From: Actinomycetota bacterium
GTDB lineage: Bacteria > Actinomycetota > Acidimicrobiia > Acidimicrobiales > Ilumatobacteraceae
DNA: 49,424 nucleotides
Assembly: GCA_027731085.1 (NCBI GenBank)
Contig: JAQCDG010000003.1
Coordinates: 1-49,424 of the forward strand
Reading direction: 5' to 3'
The notes beneath the pieces are model-generated. The model saw only the letters and a list, made by a program, of their open reading frames with translations. It had not been told where the DNA came from and did no database searches. Each line of letters opens with the position of its first letter. Within the stretch, counting starts at the first letter, position 1. Position numbers and translations under genes: made by a program. Shown piece after piece: positions 26,274 through 35,339 of this stretch.

Positions 26274-27566
26274 TCAAGCGTTAGGAAACAGTCGAACGAT
26301 CTTGGCCGCAGCTTTGTAGGCCGCTTCGGCTGGTCCAATTTCGTCTGGCCGCAAAATATTGGCCATGATTCGCAGTACCCACTCCATCAGAGTTCGGCTG
26401 TGAATGCCGACGCGCGAAAGTTCACGCATCAAAACGGGTTGACCGATAATACGCGCGAACAACCGTGCAACTTTAAAATATTGACCATATTCGTCCTCGA
26501 TTAATTGCTCATATCGCTTGAGCGCCATCGCGTCGCCCGACACCAGTGCGTCGTGCAAAACATCGGCGGCCATGTGGGCGGTTTCGTAGGCATAGTCGAT
26601 GCCTTCACCATTGAATGGGTTGACGCTGCCTGCTGCGTCGCCAATAACAATATGTGTCGGCCCGATTTTTGGTCCGACAGAACCACCCATCGGAATCTTG
26701 CCGCTTGTCGCTTTGCATTCAGGCTTTGTCGGGTCGATTTCCCATTTGTCGGCGATCATGTGTGCATACGAGTCGAGCAAATGTGATGTGTTGACATCTT
26801 TAAAATTTTTGAATGTCGAGAGCAAACCGACGCCGATGTTTATAGTTCCGTCGCCAACAGGAAATATCCATCCATAACCTGGCATCGAGTTGCCGTTGCG
26901 ATCTTTGACATCAAGCGCCGATTCGATCCACGGTTCTTGATGCCGCGGGCTCTGCCAGTATGTGCGGATTGCAGTGCCGTATGGCCATGACTTCTCGCGC
27001 GAGGTACCCATGCTTCGACCAAAGCGAGAGTTGGCGCCGTCGGCGATTAAGACATAGTCGGCGTTGATTGCAACGGTCGTGTTGTTTTGTTTGTTGGTAA
27101 TCATCGCCCCACGCACGCAGCCCTTCTCCATGATCGGGGCAACGGCTTCGTGTTCTTCAAGAAGTTTGGCTCCGGCGTTTTGTGCATTGCGGGCGACCAT
27201 CATGTCGAGTTCGCGACGACGCACGACATAGCCATAACGCGGATAGATCGGATGCGTCGGCCATTGCAATTCAATGGCCTTGCCATGCGCCGTCGCGCGC
27301 AAACCCTCGTAGCGATGAAATTGCGAGAGTTGCGATGACAAACCCATGTCATCTAGTTGTTTGACCGCACGCGGAGTGAGACCGTCGCCACAAGTTTTTT
27401 CGCGCGGAAACTTCTTGCGCTCGACGATCGTTACATCGTGACCGTGCTTTGCGAGCCAGAAACCAGCAGCCGAACCGGCAGGACCACCACCGATGACGAG
27501 GACCTCTGTGCGAAGTATTTTTGTTACTTCGCTAGTTAGATCGAGGGGTTTGATCTCGGTTTCTAT
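26274..27566 (-). CDS. Geranylgeranyl/menaquinone reductase (MenJ-like) FAD oxidoreductase; start codon uncertain
   Basis: Tracked ORF 26274-27347 lacks the FAD N-terminus; same frame upstream reads …LRTEVLVIGGGPAGSAAGFWLAKHGHDVTIVERKKFPREKTCGDGLTPRAVKQLDDMGL…; no ATG/GTG/TTG/CTG between the preceding TAA and GGGPAG. Confidence 0.85.
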   Translation of the reverse strand: METEIKPLDLTSEVTKILRTEVLVIGGGPAGSAAGFWLAKHGHDVTIVERKKFPREKTCGDGLTPRAVKQLDDMGLSSQLSQFHRYEGLRATAHGKAIELQWPTHPIYPRYGYVVRRRELDMMVARNAQNAGAKLLEEHEAVAPIMEKGCVRGAMITNKQNNTTVAINADYVLIADGANSRFGRSMGTSREKSWPYGTAIRTYWQSPRHQEPWIESALDVKDRNGNSMPGYGWIFPVGDGTINIGVGLLSTFKNFKDVNTSHLLDSYAHMIADKWEIDPTKPECKATSGKIPMGGSVGPKIGPTHIVIGDAAGSVNPFNGEGIDYAYETAHMAADVLHDALVSGDAMALKRYEQLIEDEYGQYFKVARLFARIIGQPVLMRELSRVGIHSRTLMEWVLRIMANILRPDEIGPAEAAYKAAAKIVRLFPNA

Positions 27567-28391
27567 TTATTTTCCAGCGGGGCGTGCATCTGTGCCGACA
27601 TTTGCAGGTGGGTTCGGAAGCGCAGCATAAGTTTCAGCAAGATTGTCGTAATTGACTGAACCGTTTTCGAGAGCCAAAAATATTTCGGATTCTGGCGAGC
27701 ACCATGTTTCGTACTCGGTCTTCCATTGCTCGCTTTGTTCATCGGCACCACTAATTTCATATCGTTCGTGACACACAACGCCGAGAATTTCTGCGTCAGT
27801 TAGACCGCCACCAAATTTTTCTCCTTGTTGTGGCATTGGGTTGCCGTTGTAAGAAAGTGTCTCGTGTGCTCCGCCTTCACGATTTGGGTCACCGTAGACC
27901 TTGACGCCCGCCGAAATGAATTGCTGTGAACCCGCGTAGACGAAATTGAGCATGTCTTCGATCTTTGGGAAAGTTTTTAGAACCTCACCTTGATAAAGCG
28001 CGCGACCTGCACCACCCGCACCGTTTGCTCCGTGACAGCCTGCGCATGTTCCGTAAACGCCTGCGCCGATCGCCATTGGACCTTCAACTATTTTTTCTTG
28101 CGGTTTAATTGCAATCAAATACATAAACGCCCAAAATGGCAACAGACTCAATGTCGCCATTGCCCAAAACGGAATTTTCTTTCGCGTTTTAGCGGCGACT
28201 ACATAACTTGGATCTGGTGGCGGCGGTGGAGGAGCGCTCGCAACTTGTGGCGCGGGCGCTGGTTTGGTTTCAGAAGTTTTCGCCGGAAGATTTGGTGTGT
28301 CGCCAGATGAATCTGAAGCAGGGGTTTTGCCGGCAGCTTTGTCACGCGCTTCTTGCGCACGCTTAAGTAGATGCTCGGGTATTCCGGCCAC
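27567..28391 (-). CDS. Membrane-anchored c-type cytochrome
   Basis: MAGIPEHLLKRAQEAR tag, Pro-rich linker, one TM, CAGCH heme motif. Confidence 0.85.
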   Translation of the reverse strand: MAGIPEHLLKRAQEARDKAAGKTPASDSSGDTPNLPAKTSETKPAPAPQVASAPPPPPPDPSYVVAAKTRKKIPFWAMATLSLLPFWAFMYLIAIKPQEKIVEGPMAIGAGVYGTCAGCHGANGAGGAGRALYQGEVLKTFPKIEDMLNFVYAGSQQFISAGVKVYGDPNREGGAHETLSYNGNPMPQQGEKFGGGLTDAEILGVVCHERYEISGADEQSEQWKTEYETWCSPESEIFLALENGSVNYDNLAETYAALPNPPANVGTDARPAGK

Positions 28392-28649
28392 AACTCTCCT
28401 TGAATTAGATTTTCACAACTAGTTTGTATCCGTTTAATAGGTTAGACGGATTGCGGACAAGAACTATAAGTTCACGATCGCACAACCGCAGAGACGACTG
28501 TTGTCGAGCGAATTTCACACTCAATCGTTGAGCAATCGTGAATCTTTGTGACCAACGAGTCAGTCATGCAAGCTTCACAAATACCGACCTGAATGTCTAC
28601 CCGACTAGGCTAAAACAAGATTTTAAGAGGAAAGGCAAGCCCTCAAACA

Positions 28650-29126
28650 ATGCTCGCAATTGACATTCTCAGATGGCCAGGAGTGAATCAGGCGTTCTTG
28701 TTTTCGCTCGTGTTCACGACTGGTTTGAGTCTTGTCATAATTCCAATTGGTAAGCGTCGTAAGTTTGATCGTAAAGCTACTTGGGGTGAAGCGATGATCG
28801 GTTCGGCTTATGTATTCGCCGTTTTGTTTTTGGCGTTCGGCGTGGTGCCGCACCAATTCATCGATCATGCCGACAAAGAACTTGGTTGGCGCAAAGACAA
28901 ACTCGTCTACGGGCCGTTCAACATTTTGAAGTCTGACACCGTTGGTGGAAGCTTTCCGATCACCATTAGTTACGAAGCAATTCGTGACATCATGGTCGTG
29001 GTGATACATGTTTTTTACATCGGTCTGATGATCTACCTGTTCAGTTGGTGGCAGAAGCGGGGAGAAGTCAAAACTACCGAAGTTGTTTCGTCAAGTTATG
29101 GCCGTCCGTTGGTGAAGAAGGGTTGA
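28650..29126 (+). CDS. Membrane protein of unknown function, first gene of the bc operon
   Basis: Three TM segments; 3-bp gap to the ferredoxin gene; AGAGGAAAGG Shine-Dalgarno-like upstream. Confidence 0.75.
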   Translation: MLAIDILRWPGVNQAFLFSLVFTTGLSLVIIPIGKRRKFDRKATWGEAMIGSAYVFAVLFLAFGVVPHQFIDHADKELGWRKDKLVYGPFNILKSDTVGGSFPITISYEAIRDIMVVVIHVFYIGLMIYLFSWWQKRGEVKTTEVVSSSYGRPLVKKG

Positions 29127-29129
29127 GCG

Positions 29130-29543
29130 ATGGCAAAAACTGACGCAAATCCGCCGATGATGCCGTACACCGACGACTATCAACTCGTCGAGGTAGATGC
29201 TGAATATTTGAACAAGGCAGTGAAGCCTAAGCAGTTCATCCACATCGATCAGTCAGAGTGCATCATGTGCGAAGGCTGCGTCGATATTTGCCCGTGGAAG
29301 TGCATATTCATGGTTAACACTGATGCAATTTCTGAGTCAACAGACACAGAGTTGCCGGGTGAAGATCCATCAGACAAAGTTGTTTTCATTATCGACGATG
29401 ATGTTTGCACGCGGTGTGCGCTGTGTGTCGATCGTTGTCCAACTGGTGTGATAATTCTTGGCAAACTTGGGGTAGCACCAGCAACGGGTGAAACTCATAT
29501 GCGAACGAACAACCACGGCTACTCGTATGGCATGAGATTTTAG
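29130..29543 (+). CDS. 2x[4Fe-4S] ferredoxin
   Basis: CIMCEGCVDICPWKC and CTRCALCVDRCPTGVI. Confidence 0.92.
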   Translation: MAKTDANPPMMPYTDDYQLVEVDAEYLNKAVKPKQFIHIDQSECIMCEGCVDICPWKCIFMVNTDAISESTDTELPGEDPSDKVVFIIDDDVCTRCALCVDRCPTGVIILGKLGVAPATGETHMRTNNHGYSYGMRF

Positions 29544-29559
29544 GAATGGAGAAAAGTAA

Positions 29560-30345
29560 ATGGTAAAAATGATCGAGCAGAAATCGCGTCCGACGATTAA
29601 ACAGCGCGTGACCAAACTGAATGAGTCGACGCAGTCAAGCCAAGCCTGGAACTCGATTTTCAGACCGGGCTCAATTTTTAGAAAAGGTTATTCGGATTCG
29701 CCAAGAAACCGTTCGTATGTCGTAATGAACTCTGTGCTGTATCACTTGCACCCGGTCAAAGTTAAGCGCCATGCAGTGAAAGTTAGTTACACGCTGTGTC
29801 TTGGCGGCTTGAGTTTCTTCTTGTTCATTTTGCTGACGATCACCGGTATCTTCTTGATGTTCTTCTACCGTCCGACTTCGGCCAACGCCTGGCAGGACAT
29901 TCAGTCGTTGCACACATCGGTGACGTTTGGTTTGATGGTGCGCAATATGCATCGTTGGGGTGCACACTTGATGGTGCTCACGGTGTTCTTGCACATGGCG
30001 CGTGTTTTTTATCATGGCGCATACAAAGCGCCGCGTGAATTCAACTGGGTAATCGGCGTGATTTTGTTGACGCTGACTCTGTTGCTTTCGTTCACTGGTT
30101 ACTTGTTGCCATGGGACCAACTCGCGTTGTGGGCCGTAACCGTTGGCACCAACATGATGGGTTACTCACCGGTGATTGGTTCGCAAGTTCGATTCGTGTT
30201 GCTGGGTGGCGTTGAAATTGGCCCCGAAACTTTGTTGCGATGGTATGTATTGCATGTTTTGTTGTTTCCGTTCGTGACAGTCATCTTCCTCGCGATCCAT
30301 TTCTGGCGCGTGCGTAAAGACGGCGGAATTTCAGGACCTCTCTGA
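29560..30345 (+). CDS. Cytochrome b6-type N-terminal cytochrome b
   Basis: NMHRWGAHLMVLTVFLHMARVFYHG, PREFNWVIG, GYLLPWDQLALWAV, LHVLLFPFVTVIFLAIH (14 residues between His), C-terminal RKDGGISGPL as in b6. Confidence 0.93.
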   Translation: MVKMIEQKSRPTIKQRVTKLNESTQSSQAWNSIFRPGSIFRKGYSDSPRNRSYVVMNSVLYHLHPVKVKRHAVKVSYTLCLGGLSFFLFILLTITGIFLMFFYRPTSANAWQDIQSLHTSVTFGLMVRNMHRWGAHLMVLTVFLHMARVFYHGAYKAPREFNWVIGVILLTLTLLLSFTGYLLPWDQLALWAVTVGTNMMGYSPVIGSQVRFVLLGGVEIGPETLLRWYVLHVLLFPFVTVIFLAIHFWRVRKDGGISGPL

Positions 30346-31067
30346 TGGCCGGCATTCCAGAACATCTCTTGAAGCGCGCGCAAGAGGCGCGCGAAAAAGC
30401 GGCGGCAGGCGCTGGCGGCGCACCAACGAGTGCACCAGCAGATGGTGACTCGCGAATCTCGGGCGATTTACTGGATCGAAACAAAGGCGCAGTTGCCTTG
30501 GCCGAAAAACCTGGAGCCACTGTGGTCGCTGCGCCGGCAAATGGCAGCGTGCCATTCGGCGCCGGACCTGGGGGTCACACTCAACGCTTGTTGACGGTTG
30601 TCAAATCAGGATCGATTCAAGATGTCAAAGCGGTGCCGGTAGACAAGGTGCACACTTGGCCTCACTTGTTGGGTATCGAGTTTGTTGCTGCCCTCGCGTG
30701 CACGGCGTTTACGTTTGTGTTTTCGTGGTTTGTGAACGCACCATTGTTGCAAGCGGCGAACTTCAATCAGACACCTAATCCTTCGAAAGCGCCGTGGTAC
30801 TTTCTCGGGTTGCAAGAACTGCTGACGATGTTTCACCCGATGATTGCTGGTGTGACGATTCCGGGTATGGGTCTTATCTTAATGATTTTTGCGCCGTATC
30901 TCGATCGCAACGAATCAAATCGGCCAGAAGATCGAAAGTTCTTGACCGGTTTGTGGACTGTGCACTTGATGTTCTGGGCAGTTCTCGTAATCATTGGCTC
31001 ATTCTTCAGAGGTCCTGGTTTCAACTTTGTCTTCCCTTGGCGCGAAGGCATTTTCTTCGAATTGTGA
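30345..31067 (+). CDS. Cytochrome b subunit IV-like (C-terminal half) with N-terminal extension
   Basis: MAGIPEHLLKRAQEAR tag; NPSKAPWYFLGLQELLTMFHP Qo loop; GPGFNFVFPW; ATGGCC start overlaps the b6 stop. Confidence 0.9.
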   Translation: MAGIPEHLLKRAQEAREKAAAGAGGAPTSAPADGDSRISGDLLDRNKGAVALAEKPGATVVAAPANGSVPFGAGPGGHTQRLLTVVKSGSIQDVKAVPVDKVHTWPHLLGIEFVAALACTAFTFVFSWFVNAPLLQAANFNQTPNPSKAPWYFLGLQELLTMFHPMIAGVTIPGMGLILMIFAPYLDRNESNRPEDRKFLTGLWTVHLMFWAVLVIIGSFFRGPGFNFVFPWREGIFFEL

Positions 31068-31082
31068 TCGGATAGAACTTTC

Positions 31083-31934
31083 ATGAACTCAACCACAATC
31101 ATCACCATTGCTATCGCGGTTCTTGCAGTCCTCGGTTTGGGCGTCGTTCTGACGGCAACTCGTCGTTCGGATATGCGCGAGACAGGCGTTTTGTCGCGTG
31201 AAACTCGCAAGCGCGATCGTGATGCAAAAAAGTCTTCACGCAATGCGCGGCGCGATGTTGAATCTGAAGCCTCGGCTGTTCGCGGCACCGCAGTTGCCGT
31301 AATCGCACCTGTCGAAATTGAACCTTGGGTTGCGCCCGATGCCGAAATGATCGGCGAGTCACGCCGTGCATTTTTGAATCGCGCCACCGTGACTTTGATG
31401 AGTGCAAGTCTCGGTGGTTTTGCCGCGGCACTGATTGCATTCTTGTGGAAGGGTGCAGATAGTGGTTTCGGTTCAAAAATTAACGCTGGAAAGCTCGAAG
31501 ATGTTGTCGGCCAAATTCGAGCCAATAAAGGGTTTTTGTATTTACCAGAGGCACGTGCTTGGGTAACTGAATATCCAAAAGAAGCGATTTCAAAGGCAGA
31601 CGCAATTTATGCCGGACAAAGTCCGGTTTTCTCTGGCATGTCAGAAGGCATCGTCGCGTTGTATCAGAAGTGCCCGCATCTTGGTTGCAAAGTTCCCGAG
31701 TGCAAAACATCGCAATGGTTCGAGTGCCCATGTCACGGTTCGCAATACAACCGTGTTGGCGAAAAGAAGGGCGGACCGGCGCCGCGCGGCATGGATCGCT
31801 TCGGAGTTTCGGTAAATAACGGGATGGTTGTCATCGACACGGGCACGGTGTTTGGTGGTCCACCAATCGGAACAAACACGACTGGTCAAGAAGCCGAAGG
31901 CCCGCACTGCGTCGGCGGAACCGGTGGACACTAA
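31083..31934 (+). CDS. Rieske [2Fe-2S] protein
   Basis: CPHLGCKVPECKTSQWFECPCHGSQYNRVGEKKGGPAPRGMDRF; RRAFLNRATV twin-Arg before TM. Confidence 0.95.
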   Translation: MNSTTIITIAIAVLAVLGLGVVLTATRRSDMRETGVLSRETRKRDRDAKKSSRNARRDVESEASAVRGTAVAVIAPVEIEPWVAPDAEMIGESRRAFLNRATVTLMSASLGGFAAALIAFLWKGADSGFGSKINAGKLEDVVGQIRANKGFLYLPEARAWVTEYPKEAISKADAIYAGQSPVFSGMSEGIVALYQKCPHLGCKVPECKTSQWFECPCHGSQYNRVGEKKGGPAPRGMDRFGVSVNNGMVVIDTGTVFGGPPIGTNTTGQEAEGPHCVGGTGGH

Positions 31935-32975
31935 GTGATTCGTGTAGCAATGCTCGCTGATACAACAACAACTATCGCTTGGGTAATTCTGCTGATCTCG
32001 GTTTTGGGATGGGTCATCTACGGTCTTGGCAATTTGCGTTCATCAAAGCGTGAGATTGGTTCAGAAATCAAACTCGCCGCAAATCGTAAACCTTATTACG
32101 ACGACGAGCGACTTGAAGGTGAAAAAATTCAGCGCACACAGTTGATTGGCTTGGCCTGTTTGGCCGTAACAACGATTGCGTTACCGCTTTATTGGATTCT
32201 TGAGCCTGGTCGAATGGTCGGCGCCGAAAAAGAGTTTCAACATCAATTTGAAACTTGGGGCACAGGGCTTTTCGCAACAACGGATGATGGTGGCTACAAC
32301 TGCGCCGGTTGCCATGGCGGCATGAAGGGCGGTGGCGGCGTTGCCTCTTATGCGATTTCTGATCCAAAAACTGGTCAAGTCAAGCAAGTCAACTGGAAAG
32401 CACCGGCGATCAATACGGTGTTCTATCGCTATAGCGAAGAAGAAGTTCGTTTCATTTTGAACTACGGTCGTCCATTTTCGCCGATGTCGGCCTGGGGTTT
32501 GGTCGGCGGTGGCCCGATGAACGAGCAGCAGATTCAAACTGTCATTGAATATGTAAAGAGCATCGAAACTCCGCGTGATGAGAACGGTCAATTGCCAGTT
32601 GAAAAGCAAGATGAAATTCAAGCCGAAGCCGAGCGCCTGGTGAAGGCCGGAACTTATTCTTCGCTTGGTGAGGCGTTGTTCAATTTAGATCTCGGTGGCG
32701 GCAATTATTCTTGCGCGCGTTGCCACACCAAAGGTTGGTCATATGGCGAGCCAGAAATAACTGGTGGCGGTGCTTTTGGTCCGAACCTAACTGGCGGTTC
32801 GGCAGTTCGACAGTTTCCGCAGCGCGACGAGATGATTGAGTTTATCGAGGGCGGTAGCGAACTTGGCAAGAGATATGGTCAACAAGGTCAGGGCTCAGGT
32901 CGGATGCCAGCATTTGGTTTGATGTTGAGTGACGATCAAATCGGTGCGATCATCGACTATGTGAGAGGTTTGTAA
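31935..32975 (+). CDS. Membrane-anchored diheme cytochrome c
   Basis: Two TM, CAGCH and CARCH motifs. Confidence 0.9.
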   Translation: MIRVAMLADTTTTIAWVILLISVLGWVIYGLGNLRSSKREIGSEIKLAANRKPYYDDERLEGEKIQRTQLIGLACLAVTTIALPLYWILEPGRMVGAEKEFQHQFETWGTGLFATTDDGGYNCAGCHGGMKGGGGVASYAISDPKTGQVKQVNWKAPAINTVFYRYSEEEVRFILNYGRPFSPMSAWGLVGGGPMNEQQIQTVIEYVKSIETPRDENGQLPVEKQDEIQAEAERLVKAGTYSSLGEALFNLDLGGGNYSCARCHTKGWSYGEPEITGGGAFGPNLTGGSAVRQFPQRDEMIEFIEGGSELGKRYGQQGQGSGRMPAFGLMLSDDQIGAIIDYVRGL

Positions 32976-32977
32976 AA

Positions 32978-33802
32978 ATGTTGGCGATGCTTGCAGTTAG
33001 TTGGGAGCCAGAGCTTCGCGGATATGTGATCGTCGCAATTGCCGTTGGTGTTTTGATTGGTGGCACCTATTTGGTAGTCGGCACAAACTTGGGTGGTCGA
33101 CTTGGATTTTTGGTCGTGATGGCTGGTTTTTTCGGGTGGATGGCGATCATGGGTTCAATTTGGTGGATTTACGGCATCGGTCTTACTGGTCGTGCCCCGG
33201 CATGGCAGCCCGGCGAGCCGACAACGATCGTAAGAAGCTCAGATTTGTTAGACGACGCCGAAATCATGGTCACGCCGATGCAACCGTCAGGTGACGCAGT
33301 TGCAGATGCTGCGTCGGCGTCGGGGGTTCTGCAGAGCGAGGGGTGGTTGTTGCTTGAAGAATCTGATCCTCGACGCGGTCAAGCCGTTGCATCTGCCGAT
33401 GAAATTATTCAAAATCAAGCCGAAGAGTTTGCGCTCGGCGAATATCTGTCGGTCGCTGTTTACGACAAAGGTGGCGAGCGATGGCCGAAGATCAACGAGT
33501 CGGTTGACTTCTTTGCGTTTTTTCACGAACCGCATTACTCATTAGTTGAAGTTGCGCCGATCGTGCCTCAGCGCACCGAGCCGGGTCGAGCACCAGCCCG
33601 ACCGGTTATCGACGAAACTCAGCCGCATCGATACGTGTATCTGCTGCGCGATCTCGGCACGAAGCGCCAGCCATCAATTTTTATCACAATTGGCTCGACG
33701 ATTATTTTCTTGCTGCTCTGCCGATTGTTGCACACTCGTGACCTGCGTCTGCGCGAGAATCTCAGCGTCGATTCTGGTTTGCGTTCTCCAGTGAAGAGCT
33801 AA
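32978..33802 (+). CDS. Membrane protein of unknown function between bc and nuo genes
   Basis: N-terminal TM segments, about 170-aa extramembrane domain, C-terminal TM (SIFITIGSTIIFLLLCRLL); co-directional and tightly spaced. Confidence 0.75.
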   Translation: MLAMLAVSWEPELRGYVIVAIAVGVLIGGTYLVVGTNLGGRLGFLVVMAGFFGWMAIMGSIWWIYGIGLTGRAPAWQPGEPTTIVRSSDLLDDAEIMVTPMQPSGDAVADAASASGVLQSEGWLLLEESDPRRGQAVASADEIIQNQAEEFALGEYLSVAVYDKGGERWPKINESVDFFAFFHEPHYSLVEVAPIVPQRTEPGRAPARPVIDETQPHRYVYLLRDLGTKRQPSIFITIGSTIIFLLLCRLLHTRDLRLRENLSVDSGLRSPVKS

Positions 33803-33807
33803 CAACA

Positions 33808-34284
33808 GTGGGTCAGTATCTTCCGATTGCTGTCTTAACAGTGCTGGCAATCTTGTTTGGCGTCGGGTCGTTGGTCGCATCAAAATTGTTGGCGCCGCGT
33901 CGACCGAATACCGCCAAGCAAGCGCCGTATGAGTGCGGTATCGTGCCGAGTCTTGAAGCACCAGAACGGTTTCCGGTGAGCTTCTATGTAGTGGCGATGT
34001 TGTTCATTATGTTCGACATCGAAATAATTTTTGCCTATCCATATGCGGTTGCCAGCGAATCACTGGGCACTTATGGTTTTTATGAACTCGCTGCGTTTAG
34101 CGCCGTTTTTTTCGTGGCGTTTGTTTATGTTGTGGCGCGTGGCGCACTCGATTGGGGTCCGATTAAGAAGGCACGCAAGTTGGTTGAAGTCGACGGGGAT
34201 ATTCTTTCAGCGTCACGCTCGACATCTACGACGATTCGTCGTGTCGGGCTAGAGGGCCGTGAGCAAGAGAAAGTTTCTGTCTGA
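33808..34284 (+). CDS. nuoA: NADH-quinone oxidoreductase subunit A
   Basis: [42 protein letters not shown]. Confidence 0.95.
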   Translation: MGQYLPIAVLTVLAILFGVGSLVASKLLAPRRPNTAKQAPYECGIVPSLEAPERFPVSFYVVAMLFIMFDIEIIFAYPYAVASESLGTYGFYELAAFSAVFFVAFVYVVARGALDWGPIKKARKLVEVDGDILSASRSTSTTIRRVGLEGREQEKVSV

Positions 34285-34868
34285 TGGGGTTGATTCAAAA
34301 TGTTGCTGACGATGGTTTGGGCGGTCTTGAGCATAATTTTTTGACGGGTCGCGTTGAAGAGTTGGTGAAATGGTCGCGCTCGCGCTCAAGTTGGGGTGCG
34401 ACCTTCGGCCTGGCGTGTTGCGCGATTGAGATGATGACGGCAGGCACCGCGCACTACGACTTGGCACGATTCGGCATGGAAGTTTTTCGTGCGTCACCGC
34501 GACAGGCCGACATCATGATCGTGGCTGGACGAGTCAGCCAAAAGATGGCGCCTGTGTTGCGTCAGGTTTATGACCAGATGATGGAGCCCAAGTGGGTTAT
34601 CTCGATGGGTGTTTGCGCCAGCAGCGGCGGAATGTTCAACAATTACGCAATCGTTCAGGGCGTCGATCAAATCGTGCCAGTCGATGTTTATGCGCCGGGT
34701 TGCCCACCGTCACCAGAAACCTTGATTCATGCCATCGAAACTTTGCATCAATTGATTGAAGACGGCGAGATTATGCGTCGCCGCGAGTCGACAGGTGCCG
34801 GTGCACAAGTTCATATTCAAGAAATCGCCGCAGGCACGACTACGCCTGTCTCTTTAGGATCGCGTTGA
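34284..34868 (+). CDS. nuoB: NADH-quinone oxidoreductase subunit B
   Basis: [41 protein letters not shown]. Confidence 0.97.
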   Translation: MGLIQNVADDGLGGLEHNFLTGRVEELVKWSRSRSSWGATFGLACCAIEMMTAGTAHYDLARFGMEVFRASPRQADIMIVAGRVSQKMAPVLRQVYDQMMEPKWVISMGVCASSGGMFNNYAIVQGVDQIVPVDVYAPGCPPSPETLIHAIETLHQLIEDGEIMRRRESTGAGAQVHIQEIAAGTTTPVSLGSR

Positions 34869-34871
34869 GCC

Positions 34872-35339
34872 GTGACGCAAGTTTCGAGTCGAGTTGCTGA
34901 TGATGTTCGCTTCGTCGCCAAGGCTGACTATCTAAAAACGCTCATCACATTGCGCGATGAAGGTTTTGAAATGTGTGTCGACCTCACGGCTGTCGACTAT
35001 TTGACGCACCCCGGTCGCAACATCGCCCCTGAAGTTTTAGGGCAGATTGCTCTTGAACGTTTCGAAGTTGTCGTCAATTTGCTTTCACTTTCGCAGCGCC
35101 GTCGCGTGCGATTGCGCGTGCAGATTGCAGAGTCAGACACGGTGATTGATTCGGCTTTTGATTTATATCCGGGCACCGAAGCGATGGAACGCGAAGTTTT
35201 CGACATGTTCGGCATCAAGTTCAATGGTCACCCAGACTTGACGCGGATCTTGATGCCAGAAGATTGGCAAGGACATCCGTTGCGCAAAGATTATGGCGCC
35301 GGAAATATTCCGGTTCAATTCAAAGGCGCCGCGTCGTGA
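34872..35339 (+). CDS. nuoC: NADH-quinone oxidoreductase subunit C
   Basis: EREVFDMFGIKFNGHPDLTRILMPEDWQGHPLRKDY; GTG start. Confidence 0.95.
   Translation: MTQVSSRVADDVRFVAKADYLKTLITLRDEGFEMCVDLTAVDYLTHPGRNIAPEVLGQIALERFEVVVNLLSLSQRRRVRLRVQIAESDTVIDSAFDLYPGTEAMEREVFDMFGIKFNGHPDLTRILMPEDWQGHPLRKDYGAGNIPVQFKGAAS

Noticed and set aside
35264-35335. nuoD starting at 35264
   Set aside because: Would overlap nuoC by 76 bp; GTG at 35336 overlapping the nuoC stop is the expected arrangement
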